Shown: positions 15,563 to 23,609 of the stretch, one piece after another
Layout: each line of letters starts with the position of its first letter
How positions within the stretch are numbered: position 1 is the first letter of the stretch
Origin: an uncultured Collinsella sp.
Lineage (GTDB): Bacteria > Actinomycetota > Coriobacteriia > Coriobacteriales > Coriobacteriaceae
Direction of reading: 5' to 3'
Assembly: GCA_900546105.1 (NCBI GenBank)
Contig: URBP01000018.1
Span: 1 to 27,403 of the forward strand
Length of the DNA stretch: 27,403 nt
The notes under the pieces: model-generated
What the model was told of the DNA's origin: nothing
The model's database searches: none
The model's input: the letters and a program-made list of their open reading frames with translations, nothing else
Made by a program: the position numbers and the translations under genes

Positions 15563-15593
15563 TTGACTCTACAATCGTTGTAGGGTTTTCACT
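15563..15593 (+). promoter_or_regulatory. MerR-type promoter and operator of the MATE gene
   Basis: TTGACT (15563-15568) is followed by CTACAATCGTTGTAG (15569-15583), a perfect 6-3-6 inverted repeat extendable to 8 of 9 pairs. With the 19-nt spacer typical of MerR-controlled promoters, the -10 box would be TTCACT (15588-15593). MerR-family activators bind such dyads between the boxes and twist the DNA to make the promoter work. The dyad is clear; the family assignment is inferred. Confidence 0.6.
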
Positions 15594-15635
15594 ACACTGG
15601 TACGTAAACGATCTAAGCCAGAAAGCGCCCCGCCC

Positions 15636-16982
15636 ATGGAACACGACCTCACACGCGGCAATGTCCTCAAGACCATCGCGGTCTTTGCCCTGCCCTATAT
15701 GCTCTCGTACTTTTTGCAGATGCTCTACGGCATGGCCGACCTGTACATGATGGGACAGTTTAGCGGTGCCGCCGGCATCACCGCCGTGGGCAACGGCGCG
15801 CAGACGCTCTATATCATTACCGTGACGCTCGTGGGCCTGGCCATGGGAACGACGGTCATCGTCGGCCACGCCGTGGGTTCGCGCCGCTTCGACCGCGCCG
15901 AAGCCGCCATCGGCAACACCATCACGCTCTTTATGGGTATCTCGGTGGTGCTGGCCGCTGTCCTGCTCGCACTGTGTCCGCACATCGTGGCGCTTATTGG
16001 CACGCCGGCCGAAGCGGTCGAAGGAACTGCCGCCTACCTGCGTATCTGCTTTATGGGCATTCCCTTTATCGCCGCGTACAACATCCTCTCGGCCATCTTT
16101 CGCGGCCTAGGCGATTCGCGCTCGCCCATGTACGTGATTGGCGTGGCATGCATCATCAACATCGCACTCGACTTTCTGTTTATCGGCCACATGGGGCTCG
16201 GCCCCGTAGGCGCGGCACTCGGCACAGTCATCGCGCAGACGGCGAGCGTGGCTCTCGCGCTCGTGTGGCTCAAGAGCCGCCGTACGCACATTCACCTCAA
16301 GCGCAGCGACCTGCGCCCCCAGCGCAAGGTGCTCGGCAGCATTCTTAAAATCGGCGTGCCCGTGGCTGTGCAGGACGGCTGCATCCAGGTGGCGTTTATG
16401 TTCATCACCGTCATCGCCAACCACCGTGGGCTAGTCGACGCCGCCGCCGTGGGCCTAGTCGAGAAGATGATCAGCTTTTTGTTTATCGTGCCGAGTTCCA
16501 TGGGCGCTACCGTCAGCGCGCTCACGGCGCAAAACGCCGGCGCGGGCAAGGGCGACCGCGCGCGTCAGGTGCTCAAGGATGCCATGACCATCTCGGTGGT
16601 GTACGGCTGCCTGATCACGGTGCTGATGTGGCTGGTAGCGCCGGCGTTTATCGGCTTTTTTGCCAAGGACCCCGCGGTGGTCGCGGCCGGTACCGGCTAT
16701 ATGCACAGCTATATTTTTGACGCGATTTTTGCCGGCATCCACATTTGCTTTAGTGGCTTTTTCGCTGCGTATGGCAAGAGCTACATCGGCTTTGCTCACA
16801 ACGTGCTGGCGGTGGCGCTCATTCGCGTGCCCGGCGCCTGGCTGCTGTCGAACGCCTATTCCGACACGCTGTTTCCCATGGGTATCGCCTCGCCGTGCGG
16901 GTCAATTCTGTCGGCGGTCATTTGCGTGATTGCATTTACCGTACTCAACCGCCGCGGGGTTTTTGACAAGCTGGCGGCGTAG
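15636..16982 (+). CDS. MATE-family multidrug/cation efflux protein
   Basis: A 448-residue membrane protein with about twelve helices and the pseudo-twofold MATE layout. It begins DLTRGNVLKTIAVFALPYMLSYFLQMLYGMADLYMMGQFSG, characteristic of the NorM/DinF-like group, and has matching features in the second half (ILKIGVPVAVQDGCIQVAF, GLVEKMISFLFIVPSSMG). It should export cationic compounds or drugs in exchange for Na+ or H+. The ATG at 15636 gives the normal family length, though the ribosome site (AGAAAG) is weak. It is the only clear plus-strand gene here and diverges from the ABC operon. The MerR-like dyad upstream suggests induction by its substrates. Confidence 0.92.
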   Translation: MEHDLTRGNVLKTIAVFALPYMLSYFLQMLYGMADLYMMGQFSGAAGITAVGNGAQTLYIITVTLVGLAMGTTVIVGHAVGSRRFDRAEAAIGNTITLFMGISVVLAAVLLALCPHIVALIGTPAEAVEGTAAYLRICFMGIPFIAAYNILSAIFRGLGDSRSPMYVIGVACIINIALDFLFIGHMGLGPVGAALGTVIAQTASVALALVWLKSRRTHIHLKRSDLRPQRKVLGSILKIGVPVAVQDGCIQVAFMFITVIANHRGLVDAAAVGLVEKMISFLFIVPSSMGATVSALTAQNAGAGKGDRARQVLKDAMTISVVYGCLITVLMWLVAPAFIGFFAKDPAVVAAGTGYMHSYIFDAIFAGIHICFSGFFAAYGKSYIGFAHNVLAVALIRVPGAWLLSNAYSDTLFPMGIASPCGSILSAVICVIAFTVLNRRGVFDKLAA

Positions 16983-16990
16983 CGGGGCGA

Positions 16991-17076
16991 CGCAAAATCG
17001 CCCTGATCGACGACATCATCAGCGACGACCCAGCAACCTACGTGACGCAGATCACGGTGCCGGTCTCTCTAGGCTA
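16991..17076 (+). pseudogene. Possible C-terminal remnant of a regulator with a GyrI-like effector domain
   Basis: Directly after the MATE stop, in another frame, the plus strand reads KIALIDDIISDDP-ATYVTQITVPVSLG and ends in TAG (17074-17076). There is no start codon or ribosome site. The ending (acidic DDP, then YVTQITVPV) recalls the final strand of GyrI-like effector domains found in MerR-family multidrug regulators. Together with the MerR-type operator of the MATE gene, a decayed regulator is plausible. The resemblance is by eye over only about 28 residues. Confidence 0.35.
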
Positions 17077-17248
17077 GACCGAGCCTCGCCTCTAACTCGG
17101 TCAACGCCTCAAAGGCATCGCGAGATGCACTCGCCGCGCGCTCGCGCTCGGCAACGCAAATTCGCATCATTAAGCGCTCTTTTGCCTGCACTTGGGAATG
17201 CCTCGCGCGCCCTTCCGCCTGCGAGCAATTGCGATTCTCGATATCCAT
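17069..17248 (-). CDS. Small 59-residue protein translationally coupled to ligA
   Basis: A short reading frame beginning MDIENRNCSQAEGRARHSQ and ending LTELEARLGLA. Its ATG shares one base with the ligA stop (TAATG), and GGAGG lies 4 nt upstream inside the end of ligA, so ribosomes could restart directly. The protein is charged, rich in Ala, Glu and Arg, and lacks a signal peptide or membrane segment; the second half (ERERAASASRDAFEALTELEARLG) is likely one amphipathic helix, possibly a coiled coil. No known family is recognised. Coupling and ribosome site support a real gene; length and lack of homology evidence limit confidence. Confidence 0.6.
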   Translation of the reverse strand: MDIENRNCSQAEGRARHSQVQAKERLMMRICVAERERAASASRDAFEALTELEARLGLA

Positions 17249-19476
17249 TACGCCTCCGGCACCTCACCAGTCGCCAGGATCTGCTCGAGCGCGTCCTCGT
17301 CCAGCACGGGTACGCCCAGCTGCTCGGCTTTGGTGAGCTTGGAGCCCGCTTTGGGGCCGGCAACCAGATAGCTCGTCTTCTTGGACACGCTGCCCGAGAC
17401 CTTGGCGCCGAGCACCTTGAGCGCCGCGCCTGCCTCGTCGCGGGTGCGGTTGACGAGCGTGCCGGTGAGCACGAAGGTCAGACCCGCGAGCGGTTGTGCA
17501 TCGGCGAGCTCGCCCGCCACGCCCGCGTCGGCTGCGGCTTGTGCATGCGCGGCGCCCAAGTCGACCTCGAGCGACAGACCCGCCTGGCGCAAACGCTCCA
17601 GCACGGCAAGGTTTTCGGGCACGGCCAGGAACTGCTTGACGCTCGCCGCAATCTTGGGACCGATGCCCTCGCACTCGGCGATGTCCTCTTCACTCGCCAA
17701 GATGAGCTTATCAATCGACAGGAATCGCTCGGCGATGACCTCGCCCACGCTCTTGCCCACGTGGCGGATGCCCAGGGCAAACAGCACGCGACCGAGCGGC
17801 TGGCTCTTGGACTTGTTGAGCTCGGCGATGATTTTCTCGGCCGTCTTGAGGCCCACCGGGATGGGGTCGCCCTTCTTGACGCCCTTTTTGCTGTTGGAGC
17901 TAGCGTACACGCGCCCTGTGTCCAGGCCTGCGATGTCGTCGACCGTGAGCTGGTAGAAGTCCGCGACATCGTGGATCAGGCCGGCAGCGATCATCTTGTC
18001 GACGATCTCGTCGCCCAGGCCGTCGACGTCCATGCAGCCGCGGCTTACCCAGTGAAGCAGGCGCTCCTTGAGCTGTGCGGGACAGTCGATGGACACGCAG
18101 CGGTAGGCAACCTCGCCATCCTCGTGGACCACGGGGCTACCGCACACGGGGCAGACCTCGGGCATGTGCCAGTCGACCGAATCGGCCGGGCGTTTATCGA
18201 ACACCGGACCTACGACCTCGGGAATCACGTCGCCCGCCTTGTGCACGATGATAGTGTCGCCCTCGCGCACGTTTTTGCGACGGATCTCGTCGATGTTGTG
18301 CAGCGTGGCGCGCGCGATGGTGGAGCCGGCAACCGTCACCGGGTCGAACTCGGCGACCGGTGTGAGCACACCGGTGCGGCCCACCTGGATGCGAATCTCG
18401 CGCAGGACGGTCTGCTTTTCCTCGGGCGGGAACTTAAAGGCGATGGCCCAGCGCGGTGCGCGGGCGGTAAAGCCCAGGTCGAGCTGCTGCTGGAAGCTGT
18501 CGACCTTTACGACCACGCCGTCGATGTCGTAGTCCAGGTCACCGCGGTGTTCGAGCGCCTGGGCACAGAACTCGTGGACCTCGGCGGGTGTGGCACAGCG
18601 AGCCACGTTAGGGTTGACGCTAAAGCCGGCGCTACGCAGCCAATCGAGGAACTCGCGCTGGCTGTGGACGTGCAGCGGATCGGTATCGGCGATGGCATAG
18701 ATAAAGGTAGCGAGATCGCGGCGCGCCGTGACCTTGGGGTCCTTTTGGCGCAGGCTGCCGGCGGCAGCGTTGCGCGGGTTGGCGAAGGGGTCGCGCCCCT
18801 CGGCATCGGCCTCGTCGTTCAGGCGCACAAAGCTGCCCTTGGGCATATAGACCTCGCCACGGACCTCGATGGTGCGCTCGCGGTCGGCGCCCATGTGGGC
18901 GAGCGCCGGCTCGGACAGGTGCATGGGCACATCCTTGATGGTACGGACGTTGAGCGACACGTCCTCGCCCGTGGTGCCATCGCCGCGTGTGGCTGCGCGT
19001 ACGAAGGTGCCGTTTTGGTAGGTAAGCGCCACGCCCAGGCCGTCGATCTTAAGCTCGCAGGTATAGGTGACGCTGCCGGCACCGAGCGCATCCTCGGTGC
19101 GCTGGAGCCACGCGTCGAGTTCGTCCAGATCCATGGCATCGTCCATGGAATACATGCGCGCCATATGCGTGACCGGCGTAAACTGCTCGCTCACGTACCC
19201 GCCCACGCGCTGGGTATAGCTGTCGGGCGTCACCAGGTCGGGGTAGGTGGCCTCAATTTCCTGCAGCTCAACGAGCATCTTGTCAAAGGCGGCGTCCGTG
19301 ATCTCGGGCGCATCGAGCATGTAGTAGCGATAGGCGTGGTAATCGAGCTCGTGGCGCAGCTCGGCCGCACGCGCTGCCGCCTGGGCACGGGCATCGGCCG
19401 GTACGGCGGTATCCGTGCTCGCGGGCGTTTCGGTATCGATGTCCACGCCGTCACCAAACAGGCTCGATTGCTCCAT
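17248..19476 (-). CDS. ligA: NAD-dependent DNA ligase LigA
   Basis: A 742-residue enzyme that seals nicks in replication and repair using NAD+. Domains in order: an N-terminal tail of about 30 residues not typical of the family, the Ia NMN-binding domain (YRYYMLDAPEITDAAFD), the adenylation domain with CELKIDGLG and the nucleophile K143, the OB domain, a four-cysteine zinc finger (CPVCG ... CVSIDC), the helix-hairpin-helix region (ERFLSIDKLILASEEDIAECEGIG), and a C-terminal BRCT domain (LAGLTFVLTGTLVNRTRDEA ... KKTSYLVAGPKAGSKLTKAEQLG). The ATG at 19476 has AAGGAG 7 nt upstream. All catalytic elements seem intact. It runs into the small coupled gene at 17069-17248. Confidence 0.97.
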   Translation of the reverse strand: MEQSSLFGDGVDIDTETPASTDTAVPADARAQAAARAAELRHELDYHAYRYYMLDAPEITDAAFDKMLVELQEIEATYPDLVTPDSYTQRVGGYVSEQFTPVTHMARMYSMDDAMDLDELDAWLQRTEDALGAGSVTYTCELKIDGLGVALTYQNGTFVRAATRGDGTTGEDVSLNVRTIKDVPMHLSEPALAHMGADRERTIEVRGEVYMPKGSFVRLNDEADAEGRDPFANPRNAAAGSLRQKDPKVTARRDLATFIYAIADTDPLHVHSQREFLDWLRSAGFSVNPNVARCATPAEVHEFCAQALEHRGDLDYDIDGVVVKVDSFQQQLDLGFTARAPRWAIAFKFPPEEKQTVLREIRIQVGRTGVLTPVAEFDPVTVAGSTIARATLHNIDEIRRKNVREGDTIIVHKAGDVIPEVVGPVFDKRPADSVDWHMPEVCPVCGSPVVHEDGEVAYRCVSIDCPAQLKERLLHWVSRGCMDVDGLGDEIVDKMIAAGLIHDVADFYQLTVDDIAGLDTGRVYASSNSKKGVKKGDPIPVGLKTAEKIIAELNKSKSQPLGRVLFALGIRHVGKSVGEVIAERFLSIDKLILASEEDIAECEGIGPKIAASVKQFLAVPENLAVLERLRQAGLSLEVDLGAAHAQAAADAGVAGELADAQPLAGLTFVLTGTLVNRTRDEAGAALKVLGAKVSGSVSKKTSYLVAGPKAGSKLTKAEQLGVPVLDEDALEQILATGEVPEA

Positions 19477-19623
19477 AGCGGCACTCCTTCGCTCGATTTC
19501 AAACGGATACTAGAGTACCACCGGTCGCAATGAGGCCGAATAGCGGTCTCGAACCGCACCGAATCGGCAGCCGCCAGACTGGGGTGGATCGCGCGATCAA
19601 ACCATGCCCCTGTCAGTTCCAAA

Positions 19624-19654
19624 TGATCCGTTTTCCTCCGTCCCCAACGGATCA
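19624..19654. repeat. TGATCCGTT hairpin, possible further member of the loop-sharing palindromes
   Basis: TGATCCGTT (19624-19632) pairs perfectly with AACGGATCA (19646-19654) around TTCCTCCGTCCCC. The loop ends in CCGTCCCC, similar to the CTGTCCC and CTGGCCCC of the other hairpins. It lies next to the htrA terminator. Confidence 0.65.
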
Positions 19655-19693
19655 ATAAGAAAAAAGGGCTGTCCCACGTTGATGGGACAGCCC
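19655..19693 (-). terminator. Rho-independent terminator of the HtrA gene
   Basis: On the minus strand GGGCTGTCCCA (19683-19693) pairs with TGGGACAGCCC (19666-19676) around a 6-nt loop and is followed by TTTTTTCTTATT. It is an 11-bp perfect stem, 30 nt after the htrA stop. Confidence 0.92.
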
Positions 19694-19722
19694 CCTGGCC
19701 TCGATATGTGCGAAACGGCTCG

Positions 19723-21186
19723 CTAGTAACCCTGACCGTAGCCTTGACCCTGGCCCTGCTGGCCCAGCAGCTCCTCCAGGTACTGGCGCAGCTGTTCGTC
19801 GGTAATACCGCCGTTGCCGGTGTCGGTCGCGCTGTCGTCCTGCTGCTGGTTCTGCAGCTCCTCGTCGGAGCCCAGCTCGACGGTAACCTTCTTCTCTTCC
19901 TTGCCGCGCATGAGCGTGATCTCGACCTTCTCGCCCACCTCGTGGCTGCGCAGCGCGATGATCAGGCCATCGGCGCTCGAAATCTCATCGTCGCCCAGCT
20001 TGGTAATGACATCGCCCTCTTGGATGCCGGCCTTGGCGGCAGGACCGTCCTCGACGACGCTTGCCACGTACGCGCCGCTATCGGTGCTCAGCTTGTTAGT
20101 GCGAGCATTGAGCGCGTTGACGCTCGAAAGCGTGGCGCCCAGGTACGGATGAACCGGCGTCTTGCCGTCGATGATCTGGTCGGCAATGTTCTTGGCATAG
20201 TTAACGGGAATGGCAAAGCCCACGCCCGAGCTGGAGCCCGAGTAGCTCTCGATGAGCGAGTTGATACCCACCAGCTCACCGTTGTCGTTAACGAGCGCGC
20301 CGCCGGAGTTGCCCGGGTTGATGGCGGCATCGGTCTGGATCATGTTGGCATAGATGGTGTTACCGTTGGTAGAGCTCATGGCCGTGGAGCGATACAGCGC
20401 CGACACGATACCCGTGGAGACAGACTGCTCGTTGCCGAACGGCGAGCCGATCGCCATGACCCACTCGCCCACGTTGAGCTTGGAAGAGTCGCCGATCTCG
20501 ATCGGCGTGAGCTTAGAGGCGTCAGCATCCTTGAGCTTGATGACGGCTAGGTCGCTCGAAGCATCGTTGCCCACGAACTCGGCCTCGTAGGTGGTGCCGT
20601 CGTCCATGGTCACCACGTACTGGTCATAGCCATCGACCACGTGGTTGTTGGTGAGGATGTGGCCCTCGGTATCGAGCACAACGCCCGAACCGACGCTGCC
20701 CGAGCCGTCCGACTCGTCGGCAGACTGCGAAAGCGAGCCATTCTGGCCGCCGCTCGAAGTGGCGGTAATGGAAACCACGGAGGGCAGCGCCTTGGCAGAG
20801 ACGGCCTCGGCCAGCGTGGTGTCCTCGGAGTCGATCGTAATCTTTTGCGTCGATGAACCCGAAGCACCCGCCGTCACGGCATTCTTTCCGCTGCCAATGT
20901 TGAGCGTGCCACTCATAATGAGCGCAATGACCAGCAGGGCGCCGCATGCACAGCCGGCGAGCGCCGTAATAAAGATCGGCAGCTTTTTGGTCTTAGTCTT
21001 GACCACGGTGTGCTTGTTTACAACCTGCTGGCTGCCCAGCGGCTTTCCGGTCTGCGTGTCGTAGGCTTGCACGTAGGGAATGTTGTTGCCGTCGGCAGGG
21101 GTCGACTCCACCTGCACGCGCGGCTGCTGCTGAGTCTCGCCGGCGTTGCCCGCGTCCTGGGGACGCTGGGAATCGTTCTCGCTCAT
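19723..21186 (-). CDS. htrA: Membrane-anchored HtrA/DegP-like serine protease with PDZ domain
   Basis: A 487-residue envelope protease or chaperone for misfolded exported proteins. Residues 1-68 are a hydrophilic cytoplasmic part rich in Gln, and 69-92 form one membrane helix (LPIFITALAGCACGALLVIAL), placing the rest outside. The trypsin-like domain (about 120-345) has the catalytic triad H182 (LTNNHVV), D212 (SSDLAV) and S294 (GNSGGAL). One PDZ domain follows (about 350-440, YLGATLSSV ... AGIQEGDVITKLGDDEI). The tail ends in GQQGQGQGYGQGY, a low-complexity extension. The ATG at 21186 is preceded by AAAGGA at 8 nt; an extension to 21225 lacks a ribosome site. Transcribed alone, with a strong terminator. 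Confidence 0.94.
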   Translation of the reverse strand: MSENDSQRPQDAGNAGETQQQPRVQVESTPADGNNIPYVQAYDTQTGKPLGSQQVVNKHTVVKTKTKKLPIFITALAGCACGALLVIALIMSGTLNIGSGKNAVTAGASGSSTQKITIDSEDTTLAEAVSAKALPSVVSITATSSGGQNGSLSQSADESDGSGSVGSGVVLDTEGHILTNNHVVDGYDQYVVTMDDGTTYEAEFVGNDASSDLAVIKLKDADASKLTPIEIGDSSKLNVGEWVMAIGSPFGNEQSVSTGIVSALYRSTAMSSTNGNTIYANMIQTDAAINPGNSGGALVNDNGELVGINSLIESYSGSSSGVGFAIPVNYAKNIADQIIDGKTPVHPYLGATLSSVNALNARTNKLSTDSGAYVASVVEDGPAAKAGIQEGDVITKLGDDEISSADGLIIALRSHEVGEKVEITLMRGKEEKKVTVELGSDEELQNQQQDDSATDTGNGGITDEQLRQYLEELLGQQGQGQGYGQGY

Positions 21187-21215
21187 GGCTGCGATCCTTT
21201 CGTCAAATAACCAAA

Positions 21216-21239
21216 GGCCCGCCAAACATGTGGCGGGCC
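21216..21239 (-). terminator. Possible terminator between the low-GC island and htrA
   Basis: GGCCCGCCA (21216-21224) and TGGCGGGCC (21231-21239) form a perfect 9-bp stem with a 6-nt loop. On the minus strand it is followed by TTTGGTTATTT, a weak U-tract. It could end transcripts from the upstream low-GC genes, or act in the htrA leader. Confidence 0.5.
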
Positions 21240-21358
21240 ATCATTGTTCACGTTGAGTTGTACCCCAAGCTGGGCAGTCCCGAGCACTAGATGCCAAGAT
21301 TTCAGCTTTGCTTAAGTAATGACATGCTTATAGGCCAATTCGTTTTATGCCGTCATGT

Positions 21359-21727
21359 CTATTCGATATAACAGTCGATAGCAAAGCTATATGTTGAATC
21401 GTTAATGAAGTCCGTAATCGTCGCGCCCATGCCTGATCCGCACGTCCACTTATCCTTCTCCGCGTCGTATGGCGTTGGCCCCCACCCCGTTTCATATGAT
21501 GCTTCGCCTTCTGCGAAGTAGTTCATCACATATTTATCTTTCTGCATGAGCGCATACCAAGCGTTTGCATACATCACAAGCGGATCGATTTGGACTATCG
21601 AGTACTTTCCGGAACGAATCTCAATTTCTGTTTTATCGTTATAATAAGCGACTGTGAGCTCAATCTTGGCAAGCAGCGGCAACGTTTCATCTGATTCCCT
21701 CTGGATTGTTATGACATCACCGGCCAT
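21359..21727 (-). CDS. Hypothetical protein, probably the C-terminal half of a frameshifted secreted protein
   Basis: A 122-residue reading frame starting at ATG 21727 with no visible ribosome site and ending SFAIDCYIE. It has no signal peptide or membrane helix and no recognised family. It overlaps the preceding frame by 19 nt in another frame. The join makes sense as one protein: the upstream piece supplies the signal peptide and ends ETIFTPESKTVTL, and this piece continues GDVITIQRESDETLP with the same strand-like character. A single-base indel around 21710-21730 would explain the split. Translation from the overlapping ATG as a separate coupled protein is the alternative. Codon use and GC are lower than in the flanking housekeeping genes. 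Confidence 0.55.
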   Translation of the reverse strand: MAGDVITIQRESDETLPLLAKIELTVAYYNDKTEIEIRSGKYSIVQIDPLVMYANAWYALMQKDKYVMNYFAEGEASYETGWGPTPYDAEKDKWTCGSGMGATITDFINDSTYSFAIDCYIE

Positions 21728-21936
21728 AGCGTCACAGTTTTGCTCTCTGGCGTGAAAATAGTCTCTCTGCTTCTTGTTCGCGTTTTTTCATTGCCATTTT
21801 CATCTCTGACCACCGTGTCGACCACGAGCGTCAATCGCTTCTGAGCGTCCGGCAACTCCACGGCTTCTGCCATCCCGGCTCGCATCAAAATAGGAGCCCC
21901 CGCCATCAGACCTAAGAACTGCTTTCTATCAATCAT
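21709..21936 (-). CDS. Hypothetical secreted protein, probably the N-terminal half of a frameshifted gene
   Basis: A 75-residue reading frame starting at ATG 21936 with AGGGG 8 nt upstream. It starts MIDRKQFLGLMAGAPILMRAG-MAEAVEL, a signal-peptide-like segment, then a strand-rich part (LTLVVDTVVRDENGNEKTRTRSRETIF). It stops soon after overlapping the next frame. It lies 3 nt after the stop of the membrane protein gene at 21940, so both are likely in one operon with the peptidase. Function unknown. Confidence 0.6.
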   Translation of the reverse strand: MIDRKQFLGLMAGAPILMRAGMAEAVELPDAQKRLTLVVDTVVRDENGNEKTRTRSRETIFTPESKTVTLWPVMS

Positions 21937-21939
21937 TCT

Positions 21940-22296
21940 TCATTCCCCTTGTCTACTTGATTTGACTTTCTCAGCTGAATGGGGATACAGAACAGTCCCG
22001 TCAAGTTCCTTATCTTCCACAAAAACTAGAATCCATTTATCACCTGCTTTCAACCCTGAGACATATCCGGAACTTGACTTACGGCGCATATCGATTCTCT
22101 TACGGCAACCACTTGGCATAAGCGCCTCAAATTGCCCGTTATGAACATCCGATAGAGCGCGCACCTCGACTGCAACAACCGTGTCGTTTTCTCCCCCATT
22201 AGTCGCCCTTAACAGAAAGAAGCTCGCTGCGGTGAGCAAAGCAAAGGAAAGCACCAATAGGAGCATTGCCCTTCGAATGAACTTGTCGCCGTTCAC
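21940..22296 (-). CDS. Small membrane-anchored protein of unknown function
   Basis: A 118-residue protein if started at GTG 22296, which lies 8 nt after the restored stop of the cysteine-peptidase gene; a TTG at 22317 is an alternative. It has a short basic N-terminus (MNGDKFIRR), one hydrophobic helix (AMLLLVLSFALLTAASFFLL) and an external domain of about 85 residues (VVAVEVRALSDVHNGQFEAL ... DKWILVFVEDKELDGTVLY). No known family is recognised. The ribosome site is weak (AAGGG about 12 nt away), so coupling to the upstream gene may matter. The operon context suggests a partner of the secreted peptidase or of the following secreted protein. Confidence 0.6.
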   Translation of the reverse strand: MNGDKFIRRAMLLLVLSFALLTAASFFLLRATNGGENDTVVAVEVRALSDVHNGQFEALMPSGCRKRIDMRRKSSSGYVSGLKAGDKWILVFVEDKELDGTVLYPHSAEKVKSSRQGE

Positions 22297-22304
22297 GAGT
22301 ACAA

Positions 22305-23425
22305 TCAACCCTTGCAATATGTGCCATCGTGAGACGTGTAAATTGATACGTCATATGGAAGAAACTGTAGCTGGTTTGTCCATCCATTCCAAACAACAAG
22401 CAGGTACTTCTTGGCATTCGAGTATGTGTTATGCATTGCCACGTAGCCCACAACTGCCATTGCGTGCCCGCTGACCGGAGCCTTCCAGAGAAAATACTCA
22501 GATTCCCCGAGTCGGTATTCACCCTAAAGGAATCCCATGACGGATACCAAACGAATGACGTCTCAAGCTCCTTGCCTCGTCTTGCACAAAACTCCTTTAA
22601 GGCCGGAGCGGGTTTGTCAGGAGAAGTCTTGCCTTGAGTAAAGTACAGACCAGTCGCTTGATCATATTTCTTTTCTTCTTCTTCCCATGTCCCCGACAGC
22701 CTCCAAAGCTCCGAGTATAAATCGGACAATTTAAGGCGGTTCAAAGTCACATAGTGACTGCTAACTGCAAACATTGCCGAAACAGCGCAAGCATAAGTCC
22801 CCGTTTCTTTGATAACTTCTGTTTGCGTTGGCGTTATTATTCCCGAAACCGTTTTGCTCGCATCAACAACATATCCCTGTTTATACAAATCCTTGGCAGA
22901 TACAAAAACGTCATCGAAATGTTCCGGCGATCCGCTGCGATTGCCTCCCGAGGACAATTTATTTGGTACTTTTTTTCCACTTGCGTCTAAAACAATGTTT
23001 TTATCTAAGTCGGCAACGCCAACAGTTAGCTCGTCAATCTTTAACGCAACGACGTTATCCGAGGATGCGAGGAGTGCAATTTCTTCGCTTGCACTCTCGA
23101 TAGGTAAAAGAGCGTTCGGAGCCAAGCAGTATTCGCTGATCCACCAAGATCGCTCTGAATCAAATACGACGTAGCCATAGTTAACGTCATCCCGCTTCGC
23201 ACGAACGATATACCCGATTGATTCCCCATCGGAATTCACCATTTTTACTGGGTCACAAGCGGTCACCGGCTCATCCGATACATCATCAAAGAAAGCCTGC
23301 GCTTGCTCCACAGCTATTTGCGGTGTGACACGGACCAAGTCGTCGTCTCCAAAAACCAACCTTGGAGACATCAGGGCGGCAAGCAACACTATGAATCCGA
23401 CAATCACCTTTCTCGAATAACGCAT
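22305..23425 (-). pseudogene. Secreted papain-like cysteine peptidase, interrupted by a single-base frameshift
   Basis: The ATG at 23425 has GGAGG 5 nt upstream. Residues 1-26 are a Sec signal peptide; a probable propeptide follows, then GTYACAVSAMFAVSSHY with the likely nucleophile C213. The original frame continues to a stop at 22199 but becomes unlike a protein after FRVNTDSG (about residue 307). Shifting frame at the GGGG run (CCCC at 22505-22508) restores ESEYFLWKAP, then GHAMAVVGY with the catalytic His and YLLVWNGW with the Asn, and ends at TGA 22305-22307, near the next gene. One missing G explains everything. The intact protein would have about 370 residues and resembles C10/C39-like secreted peptidases. 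It may be inactive, phase-variable, or a sequence error. Confidence 0.8.
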
Positions 23426-23549
23426 TTCTTCCTCCATCCGTGTAGTAGGGAGATACGGTAACTAGATGATATTTGCTAGATAGTGTTATACGTTTGATAT
23501 TGTTTTTACTGACACACATTTAATCGGTGAAAGGTCTTCTTTTCGCCCT

Positions 23550-23586
23550 AAACGAGAAAAGGGTACTGGTGAAATCTCCGGTACCC
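23550..23586 (-). terminator. Terminator of the glnA-regulator operon
   Basis: On the minus strand GGGTACCGG (23578-23586) pairs with CCAGTACCC (23561-23569) apart from one weak pair, around an 8-nt loop, followed by TTTTCTCGTTT. It lies 23 nt after the response-regulator stop. Confidence 0.85.
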
Positions 23587-23609
23587 TCACATTGCCCTCT
23601 ATTTACTTG

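Noticed and set aside
16930..19533. 867-residue plus-strand reading frame
   Set aside because: It is antisense to ligA, whose domains and catalytic lysine are unmistakable; long antisense frames are expected in GC-rich DNA.
22199..22304. C-terminal continuation of the peptidase in its original frame
   Set aside because: The sequence after about residue 307 is unlike a peptidase and overlaps the next gene, while the shifted frame restores the catalytic His and Asn motifs and stops at 22305.
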